Below the pieces are notes generated by a model. That model was not told where the DNA came from, did no database searches, and was given only the letters and a program-made list of their open reading frames with translations. Positions 56,930 through 64,000 of a stretch of DNA of 64,000 nucleotides are shown in pieces. The DNA lies in NCBI GenBank assembly GCA_021442155.1, contig CM038216.1, positions 89,515,666-89,579,665 on the forward strand, in the 5' to 3' direction. Origin of the DNA: Cymbidium sinense. Taxonomy: Eukaryota > Streptophyta > Magnoliopsida > Asparagales > Orchidaceae. The position numbers were made by a program, and so were the translations under genes. Position 1 is the first letter of the stretch. Each line of letters starts with the position of its first letter.

Positions 56930-57900
56930 ATTTAGCATTGAATTTGATTTGGGCAGGTTTGAAATGATCCAAAAGTGGTTAGCCCAAATTTCAAGTCAAT
57001 TGGAGTTGATCTGGTTAGGTTTTGCTCAATTTGACTCATTTAGGTCAAATTGGGTTAGGTTGGGTCAAGTTGACCAATTGGTCAAATTGTATCAAACCAA
57101 TAGTTGGGTGATGTTCATATGATCCTTTTGGTTATTTTGGTTAAATTGGTTTTGTTTATTTTGGCTTATATTTGATTTTGGCTAATTTGAATTCATTTGG
57201 GTTAAATGGGTTAAGTTGACCAATTTGACCAAATTGGCCAAATTGTATGGGGTTGGGCAATGGTTTGGGTTTAGTTGACTAATTAAATATAATTGTTAAC
57301 TTTGGTTTCAATTAAATTGGATTTGGTTTTGACTTAGGCCAACTTGAACCTTTAGGTCAATTTGGGCTAAGTAGGTCAAGTGGGTTCAATTGGGTCCAAT
57401 CATAGATGTGGTCAAGTTCAACAGTAAATTTGGAATGAACTTGAGCCATTGGTTGTAATCAATTTGGTTTATATTTTGATTTGATCCAATTTAGCCCTTT
57501 AGGTCAATTTGGGTCAACTTAGGTCAAGAGTGCCCATTTGGTTTGGTTTGACTCAATTGAAGGTCAAGTCATATTCAAATATTTATTTTGATTTGGTATG
57601 AATCATTGGTTTCATGGGATTTGGCATAAATTGCAATTTGGCTAGTTTTGATTCATATGGGTTAAGGGGTTGACTTGGTCAAATGACCAAGTTGACTTGG
57701 CTTCACCCAATTTGTGATAATTGACCAACATAGGGTGATCAACAATCATGATGGGAGGTTTTGATGGGCTTAGTTCAATCATATTTGGGTAGGATTAGAA
57801 CTTGGCACAAATAGGTCAAATTAGCCACTTTGGGTCAAGTTGACCAATTGGATTAAGTTGGCTTGATTTTAGGTAGAGTTTGATATAGTTGAGTATATAT
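56930..57900. repeat. Diverged tandem repeat, about 150 bp period
   Basis: Repeated blocks rich in TTGGGTCAA, TTGACC and CCTTTAGGTCAATTTGG. The CCTTTAGGTCAATTTGG string recurs about 147 bp apart (near 57,349 and 57,496). GGGTTA...GTTGACCAATT blocks recur near 57,050 and 57,215. The copies are too diverged for exact unit borders. Confidence 0.55.
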
Positions 57901-57949
57901 ATGGATTTGGGATTAATATATAAATTCAATTACAATTGGCTTGGGTTCA

Positions 57950-58560
57950 AATGGGTTTTGGTTCATTTGAACATTTCATGTCAAAAGGGTTATGTTAGGT
58001 TTGACTTGGCTTGATTTTGGTTTGGCTTGATGATTGTAGATTTCATATATATTTGTGAATATGATTGATGGTTTGATTGATTCATGAGAAAATCAATTGA
58101 ATTTGGGTTTTGGAATGAAGGAATTTTGCTAAGTCCATGGAGTTGGTTCATGTGGTTTAGGTTTGGATTTTGATTTGGTTTGCTTTAGTTTTGATGATTT
58201 AAATGTATATTTAATTTAAATTTGTGAAGATAATTGAAAATATGACTAAGTAATGAGAAAATAAATTATGTTTGACTTGATTTGGATTAAGATTTGGCTA
58301 AGTCTGATGGATAGGTCATATGGCTTAGGAAAGGTTTTGATTTAATTTAATTTGAATATAGATTTGATTTAGTTTGATTTAGTTTTGACCATTTGAATGA
58401 AGATTTGGTTTATATTTAGAAAGATGATTGGAGATATAGATTTATTATGAGATAATCAATTGATTCTGAATTAAGATTTGGCTAAGTCCATGTGATAGGT
58501 CATATGGCTTAAGAAGGGTTTCAAGTTTGGATTTGATCATGGGCTTCAATTAGTTTGTTT
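57950..58560. repeat. Diverged tandem repeat, about 170-185 bp period, three copies
   Basis: GCTAAGTC(C/T) occurs at 58,128, 58,298 and 58,481. ATGAGA(A/T)AAT(C/A)AATT occurs at about 58,085, 58,252 and 58,447, in the same relative order. Units share AGGTCATATGGCTTA and GATTTGGTTT strings. This may be a decayed satellite or the internal repeats of an old element. Confidence 0.65.
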
Positions 58561-58889
58561 TGGAATTTGGATTTGGATTTAGATTTGAATTTAATATTTG
58601 AATTGAACTTGAGGTTTGGTTTGAGAAGGTGAACATGGATTGTATTTGGGTTGTAGGTTAGGTGGATTATTCTAATCCCTAAGGCATAACCTAATCCTAT
58701 GGTTAACCCTTCTAAGTCTTTAGGCTTAGGTTAATTGTTTACCTAATTGTTAGAAGTGTCGTATATCTAGGGAAGTGTTAGTGTCTATAAGACTCCTAGG
58801 TCTAAGATGGGAAGATTGAATCTGCACGCCATAGGTAAGGTCAACAGGCCTTAAGCTCCATAGTGTTTTCCTTAGAGATAAATGATTAG
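58561..58889. other. Intergenic, nothing recognised
   Basis: T/G-rich sequence gives way to mixed sequence with CCTAAGGCATAACC and CTTAGGTTAATTG strings. No reading frame or RNA gene is seen. Confidence 0.5.
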
Positions 58890-59117
58890 AAGATCGAAGC
58901 CAAGTTTCACATTATAGACTCTGATACATCTTTCAATGCTTTTCTTGGGAGACCATGGATGTATGAGAACAACATAGTTCCATCCTTTCTACTTCAATGT
59001 ATGATGTTTGTGAGAGGTGGGATCATCTACTGTGTCAAAGGAGATCCCAAGACATTTACAGTTCACGAGGCCAGCATATATGAGGATGCGGCTTACTACC
59101 TCCTTCAAAATCAATAA
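58890..59117 (+). pseudogene. Ty3/Gypsy retrotransposon remnant, protease region end
   Basis: An open stretch of about 75 codons ends in TAA at 59,115-59,117. It reads F-H-I-I-D-S-D-T-S-F-N-A-F-L-G-R-P-W-M-Y, then N-I-V-P-S-F-L-L-Q, and later V-H-E-A-S-I-Y-E-D-A-A-Y-Y-L. The S-Y-N-x-x-L-G-R-P-W-[IL]-H plus V-P-S-T-x-H-Q pattern is the hallmark of the segment between aspartic protease and RT in plant Ty3/Gypsy polyproteins. The protease active site (D-T/S-G) upstream and the RT downstream are absent, and a TAG lies at 58,887. I cannot place the lineage with confidence. Confidence 0.75.
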
Positions 59118-59342
59118 GTCTATTCTCGTGAACTTGGCCAAAGTTTAAAAATAATAGAAAAATGAAAAAGAAAAAGAAAGAGAAAAATTGTAAAGAAAAG
59201 AGAAAATGAAAATGAAAATAAAAGGGAGCGAAAATAGACTTGGAGGAAGAAGTGGAGCCTAACATTAGATTCCACCCACAGTTCGTTACTCAATTCAAAC
59301 ATATGGGTAGGATGACCTGTCCTCCACTAGAGGAAGAGGATT
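59118..59342 (+). other. A-rich low-complexity stretch next to the Gypsy remnant
   Basis: 59,150-59,230 is AAAATGAAAAAG-type A/G-rich sequence. It is followed by a short frame with H-P-Q-F-V-T-Q-F-K-H-M-G-R-M that may still belong to the Gypsy element, ending in TGA at 59,341-59,343. The minus-strand frames at 59,056-59,302 are reflections of this low-complexity DNA. Confidence 0.5.
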
Positions 59343-59350
59343 GAGGTCTC

Positions 59351-59638
59351 ATGGGTGGAAATCCTCTTTATTGGCCACCCAATAGAAGATATATCCCATC
59401 TACCAGGAGTACACCTGCTATCCATATAGACTTAGAATCTATTAATGGTGCAAGAACCTCCCCTTCTATTTCCCAACAGAGTGATACTCAGGAAATCCAA
59501 ATTTCTCATTCTAACTCTGATACTGAAGAAGGAGAAATCTCCACTACTAAAACATTGACTGATACTGCTCCTATTCTGGATACCAAAAACCAATCCCTTT
59601 CTAATGGAGATACTTTGGATACTGATAGACCCTTCTAA
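59351..59638 (+). pseudogene. LINE D ORF1 C-terminal part
   Basis: A frame of 95 codons, polar and serine/threonine/aspartate-rich, with S-D-T-E-E-G-E-I. It corresponds to the acidic C-terminus of LINE C ORF1 (F-E-E-G-E-V). The ATG at 59,351 is not a true start, because the homologous protein extends several hundred residues further upstream. Confidence 0.65.
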
Positions 59639-59799
59639 ACCATTATTAAAAAAAAATCTTATAAAGCCAAAATGACTAATAATAACTTCACTAGAATCAC
59701 ATGTTCTTCTCTAACACCTCACAAATAATTATGTCCTCCTCTCTTCCTTTTTCCATTTCCTTTTTTTACATTTTCTTGTTTGGAATTTTTATTATGATT

Positions 59800-60410
59800 A
59801 ATTTTTTATTTGGAATATCCGTTGTGGGACTCTCCTCGACAACCATGGGGAGCCTCTCGCGCTCATAACATCAAATTCTTATTATTATTGAGCCTTTCAT
59901 TAACTCTTCCAAGATTGCCCATGTTGCTAGATCGCTTGGATTTCAAAATTTTCTTCAATCTTAATAATAAAATTTGGTGTTTTGGAATAATTCCATCACC
60001 ATTTCCATCATTGATGATCTTGATCAATTGGTTAATGTCAAAATCTCATTAGGTGAGTTTTCTTTTGGTTCCTTTATCTATGCTTCTTGTAATAGAGCCG
60101 GAAGATCATCCTTTGGAATCACTTAAGAACCTTCTTAACCTTCCTCGGTTGGTTGGGGTGATTTCAACACTATCATTGCTTCGGAAAGGAGGGGAGGATG
60201 TTCTCTAACCTCCATTCCATGGAAGACTTCTTAATATGATCCTAGATTGCAATCGATTGACATTGGTTTTCGTGGTCTCATGATTAACTCTAGACTTTGG
60301 CATCTTGACAGACCTCTTTAATTCTCTTTGGATCAATCAATGGCCTCTTACCTTTAATTTGAGCAACTTTGTCTGATCATGCTCCTCTTTTGATCTCTAT
60401 CCCCCCTTAA
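59800..60410 (+). pseudogene. LINE D APE-type endonuclease, frameshifted
   Basis: Pieces in three frames: I-I-E-P-F-I-N-S-S-K-I near 59,890, F-I-Y-A-S-C-N-R-A-G-R near 60,070, W-G-D-F-N-T-I-I-A-S-E-R-R-G near 60,155, and S-D-H-A-P-L-L-I-S-I near 60,370. The W-G-D-F-N and S-D-H motifs are both recognisable and belong to the catalytic centre of L1 endonucleases. Stops separate the pieces. Confidence 0.78.
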
Positions 60411-60429
60411 CCCTTCTACTCTCACCTTT

Positions 60430-60971
60430 TAGATTCCAAAATATGTGGACCAACAACATTTCATTAATGTTGTTTTCACTAATTGGATGGCTCTGCTCAC
60501 CCGGATAATTTTGTTAAAGGCATGATTCGGCTTTAGCTTAAGCTCAAGAGGCTTAAACAAAACCTCAATTGGTGGAACAAGCATATATTTAAAAATATTT
60601 TTACCAATCTTAAAGCTATGGAACAAGTGGTTTATTCTCTTGAAGAGGTTGTCTTAACTGATCCCAGTAAGCTTGATGAGTTGAGCATTGCTAAAGATAA
60701 CTTGATTAATTACCAAAATATGTAGGAAACCTATTGGTGTAAAAAAGTTGCTAGCAAACATATTGCTGATGGCGACAAAAATACAAGGTATTTTCATATT
60801 ATTTTCAATAAATGGAAAGCATTAAACTCGATTAAGAAAATTAAGAACTCTAATGATGGCTGGTTAACTGATAATAATGAAATTAAGGAATCTGTCATAC
60901 ATCACTTTCAAAATTTATTAAATTATAATCCTTCATTAGAAACCCCCTCCAACACCCATCTAATCTCTTCT
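60430..60971 (+). pseudogene. LINE D linker between endonuclease and RT
   Basis: Broken frames carry W-W-N-K-H-I-F-K-N-I near 60,570 and A-D-G-D-K-N-T-R-Y-F-H near 60,765. These match W-W-N-K-H-Y-F-K-N-L and S-D-G-D-C-I-T-K-Y-F-H of LINE C. No catalytic role is known for this spacer. Confidence 0.75.
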
Positions 60972-62330
60972 ATGATTAGCAATGAGGATAACCATTTTCT
61001 CACTATGCGTCCCTCGGAAGAGGAGATTAGTAGTACTCTCAATAGCATGAACACTGATTCTATTGCTGGCCTTGATGGCTATGCGACTCATTTCTTTCAG
61101 CATTGTTGGCCTTTTATTAAATCTGATCTTGTAGATGTTGTTATTGATTTCTTTCATGGCAGCTCAATTCCCAGATATTTTTTGAGTATTTCTATTGTCC
61201 TTATTCCCAAAACCAACAATCCTGAATCTTGGGGATTAGACCTATTAGTCTTTGCACCTTTTCCAAAACTCATTGCTAAATTATATAAGATTAGCCGCTA
61301 CCTAAAATCATCTCCCCAACCAATCCTTCATTAAAAAAGAGCCCTCGATAATATTCTTCTCGCCAAGAGCTGGTTGATGACATTGATGTTTCTTCTAGAG
61401 GAGGTAATATCCTCTTCAAACTAGACATCTCTAAAGCCTTTGACAACCTCTCATGGGATTTCCTCTTTTAAATCTTACATTTGTTTGGTTTCTCTAATAA
61501 TTTTATCCGGCTTATAAAAAGTTATATCACTAATGTCTATTTTTCTATTATAATGAATGGTGAGTCCCTTGGTTTCTTTTCTGAGCCATGGTTTTTCAAG
61601 GTGACCCTCTTTCTCCTTCTCTTTATCATTCGTTGAATATTTTTTTGAGGCACCCTCAATGATGTTTTTCATTAAAAAACCTAACATGGTTTTAAAACTC
61701 ATGGTGGTTTCCTTTTCATCTTAGCTTTCGATGATTTTATAATCTTCCAATGCCTCTCTTCAACATGTTAAAACTATTAAGAATCTCTTAAATGATTTTG
61801 GCAAAGTTAGTGGTCTCTTCCTTAATGAAAGAAAATGTTGTTTCCCTTAGCTAAGATTCCTACCAATAGACTAAATCAAATCTCCAGACTTACTAATTTT
61901 AAGCAAAATCAACTTCCCATTAATTATCTCTGGCTCCACTTTTAAAGGCAAAAGATCTCATCTTTTGATGACCTTATTCGAAAATATCTAATAAAATTTC
62001 AGTTTGGGAATTTTCATTTACTCTCTTTTGGTGGTAGGCTTACCTTGATTAAGAGCACTCTTAATTCCATGCCTTTATATCTCATCCAAACCATTGTGCC
62101 ATTTTTTCTATCATCAATAAAATTGCTGCCTCCTAAACAAATTTTTCGGCTCCAATACCTCCTCTAAAAGAATGCACTGGACCTCTTGGTTTAAAAGTTG
62201 TGGCACTTTTGATGAAGGTGGTCTTGGTTGTAAATCCATAAAAGAAGCTATCAATGCCTTTTCCTATAAACTCTGGTGGAATTTTAGGAGTAATCTTAGT
62301 CTTTGGGCTAATTTCATGATAAATATTGCC
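60972..62330 (+). pseudogene. LINE D reverse transcriptase, multiply frameshifted
   Basis: The first frame (60,972-61,334) contains M-N-T-D-S-I-A-G-L-D-G-Y and I-V-L-I-P-K. Motif A (K-L-D-I-S-K-A-F-D) lies near 61,420-61,445 with its Asp residues present. The R-Q-G-D-P-L-S-P region near 61,590 is disrupted by a deletion. The FADD box near 61,725 has lost two bases, leaving L-S-F then D-D-F-I-I-F out of frame. The thumb segment L-L-S-F-G-G-R-L-T-L-I-K-S near 62,020-62,060 and the M-H-W-T-S-W frame (62,172-62,360) complete the domain. Inactive. Confidence 0.85.
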
Positions 62331-62639
62331 GTGGTAAGCACCCCTCATTTGTCCCTTTAAAGGTGATTCTCTGTGGAAAAGACTTTATTCTGTCAAATGG
62401 GATGCAAAATTTAATTTTTTTGGGGTGCTTCTTTCTTTTTTGCAAGATAACCGGAGTGGATGGATCCATTGATGACTTACTCTCCACCCATTCGCTATTA
62501 GAGTAAACTCTTTCTGGCATAACAATAAGTGGAACAATAGTAAGCTTGCTAATTTTATCCCTTTTACTTTCTTGAATATGGTTACTACTATTCCTATCAC
62601 TCCAAACAATCAAGACTAGATTCTCTTTAAGCTCTCACA

Positions 62640-62910
62640 TAATGGTGATTTCAACCTCAAAAATGTGTGGCTCCACATTAAAGATACTCATGATCCTCCT
62701 ATGTGTTCTCCAAACTTTGGAATAACAATATCCCTACTTCTTATTATATTCTTACTTGGCGTATTTAGAAAAATTTTATCCCTGTTGATTCCTTGTTGTG
62801 TAAAGGGTTCCATTTACTCCTCTAAATGTCAATGTTGTTTCCATATTGAGAATGTTAATCATGTTTTGTTAATGGGGCATTGCTAAACTTTGGATTTGGT
62901 ATGATGATCT
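62640..62910 (+). pseudogene. LINE D zf-RVT zinc-binding domain
   Basis: V-W-L-H-I-K-D starts the domain near 62,667, with T-S-Y-Y-I-L-T-W-R near 62,735 in another frame. Then comes K-C-Q-C-C-F-H-I-E-N-V-N-H-V-L-L-M-G-H-C ending near 62,885, followed by L-W-I-W-Y. The C-x-x-C...H...C spacing is the zf-RVT signature found after plant LINE reverse transcriptases. At least two frameshifts are present. Confidence 0.75.
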
Positions 62911-63210
62911 TTTAACACTATCAATTTCAATGGCTCTCTTACTTTATATCAACTTCTTGAAGTTTATTTTGATAATACTATTAAAGGTCACATTAAAGTC
63001 ATCACAGCTATCACTCTTATCTGGTTCATATGGATGGACCGTAATGATGCAAAACATCGTGGGATCCCTATGAAACATGTGAGGATTATTGCTAGAACTA
63101 AAAACAAAATTCATGACTTGTTTAAAGCCAATCTCATTCATTATAGACAATTCAAAGGCTGTAAATTTGTGGCCAATAAACTAGGTTTTAACCTTCACCA
63201 ACCTATGTAA

Positions 63211-63689
63211 ATGACAAGATTGTCTATTAGAAAACCTCTTGACCATATTATTAAAATTAATACCGATGGCTCCCTCTCAATGGCTCGTTGTGGTGGCATT
63301 TTCGTGAACTCTAAGGGTATAGTCTATGTGCTTTTGCTTATCCCCTTATTTCCTACACTGTCCCATTTTCTGAGCTTATGGCAGTCTACAAAGCTCTTGA
63401 GATTTGCATCCAAAATGGCTGGCTCAATATTTGGATTGAGATGGATGCTCTTCTATTGATTGATCTTTTGACTTCCACCAAGATGAGCAGCACTGAATTG
63501 TACTACCTCCTCAAGCAAACTATAGCTCTTCTTTCCCAACTGAATTTTAACATCATTCATGTTTGGCGTGAAAGAAATGCTTGTGCTGACTACCTTGCTA
63601 ATCTACATGCTAGATTCGATGGTATCATATTCTTTGATCAACTCACCTTACCCAAACACTTGCGTGGGCTAGTTAACTTGGATAATTGA
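63211..63689 (+). pseudogene. LINE D RNase H domain, all four acidic residues present, one frameshift
   Basis: RVT_3-type RNase H at the end of LINE ORF2. I-N-T-D-G-S has the first Asp at 63,265-63,267. After one frame change near 63,325-63,345 come S-E-L-M-A (Glu at 63,372-63,374), E-M-D-A (Asp at 63,444-63,446) and C-A-D-Y-L-A-N (Asp at 63,588-63,590). The domain ends in L-R-G-L-V-N-L-D-N and a TGA. The catalytic D-E-D-D set is thus visible, split over two overlapping frames. It is the best-preserved domain of the four LINE copies here. Confidence 0.85.
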
Positions 63690-64000
63690 GGGTTTCCTTA
63701 TCTCAAAACTTAATCTAACATTTTGATGTATACTGTCCATTCATCTTTTATCTGTATGCCTCTTTATTTTATGGCTTTCTGTTACTTTTTGTGGATGCTC
63801 CACACGGATATTACTTGCTGTCTTGATCTTTGTGTCATGATTTGGTGTTTTAATAGCTTCTCCTTTATTTGGAGGGTCTCTGCTTTTAGCATTTACATTG
63901 ATAAAGGGTACCTTGAGCTATGTGCATAATAATACTCAATTTTATTGAGCTATTATCTTTTATCACACCAATACTATTTGGGATTTTAATATCAATGCTG
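63690..64000 (+). other. LINE D 3' untranslated region, incomplete
   Basis: T-rich sequence after the RNase H stop, like the tail of LINE C. The 68-codon frame at 63,723-63,929 has no domain. No poly(A) tail is reached before the window ends. Confidence 0.6.

Larger units (their letters stand above)
59343..64000 (+). mobile_element. LINE D: 5'-truncated plant L1-type LINE, continues past the window
   Basis: Same family as LINEs A-C but on the plus strand and outside the telomere-like array. The order is ORF1 C-terminus, endonuclease, linker, RT, zf-RVT, RNase H, then a T-rich 3' region running off the right edge. It begins inside ORF1 beside the Gypsy remnant, so DUF4283 and the zinc knuckle are missing. 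Such 5' truncation is typical of target-primed reverse transcription. Many frameshifts and stops make it non-autonomous. Confidence 0.88.

Noticed and set aside
57000..57900. Cluster of TTGACC/TTGACT strings as W-box regulatory sites
   Set aside because: They are part of the diverged tandem repeat unit and there is no gene nearby.
60429..62613. Minus-strand frames over LINE D (60,429; 60,960; 61,475; 62,133; 62,314; 62,385)
   Set aside because: They are antisense to the endonuclease, RT and thumb segments identified on the plus strand.

Overview
This window looks like land-plant nuclear DNA. It is dominated by about 40 kb of sequence derived from the Arabidopsis-type telomere heptamer TTTAGGG. 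It also holds four fragments of one plant L1-type LINE family (DUF4283/zinc-knuckle ORF1, APE endonuclease, reverse transcriptase, zf-RVT, RNase H), four decayed pieces of a glycine-rich RNA-binding protein gene, and a small Ty3/Gypsy remnant. I see no intact protein-coding gene and no tRNA or rRNA. The species cannot be fixed from the sequence.

Layout. 1-620: LINE fragment A (minus). 621-9,700: degenerate T2-4AG1-3 array, almost free of C on the plus strand. 9,701-11,409: alternating TTTTA-rich and TTTAGGG-rich blocks. 11,410-11,509: a 100-N assembly gap. 11,510-13,545: LINE fragment B (minus), with its RT catalytic core deleted. 13,546-25,110: a second degenerate array that is a diverged, internally expanded duplicate of the first. 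25,111-43,525: a ladder of 0.7-1.5 kb modules, each made of a boundary motif close to AAATTAAGYAAACYAGTAGG, then a TTTTA-rich block, then a G-rich heptamer block. From about 31 kb on, the heptamer blocks are mostly converted to GC-rich CCCAGGG/CTCAGGG/CCTAGGG forms. Three glycine-rich-protein pseudogene pieces (27.8, 29.6 and 37.1 kb) are carried inside this ladder. 43,526-51,443: LINE C (minus), the longest element, embedded in the array. 51,444-54,190: more modules and a long (TA)n tract. 54,191-54,259: a fourth, truncated glycine-rich-protein 3'-flank piece, where the array stops.

54,260-64,000 is ordinary AT-rich intergenic plant DNA. It contains diverged ~150 and ~175 bp tandem repeats (56.9-58.6 kb), a Ty3/Gypsy protease-region remnant (58.9-59.1 kb) and a 5'-truncated plus-strand LINE D that runs off the right edge.

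All telomere-like DNA is in one orientation (TTTAGGG on the plus strand), which would put a chromosome end to the right. Non-telomeric DNA nevertheless continues there for about 10 kb, so the array is interstitial or subtelomeric, or the contig is misjoined. Much of the degeneracy is homopolymer-length change around a constant TAG core, and the CCCAGGG blocks resemble a reported nanopore telomere miscall. Long-read consensus error therefore competes with real biology. Shared LINE and pseudogene junctions, and shared variant order between copies, argue that at least the duplications and modular structure are real.
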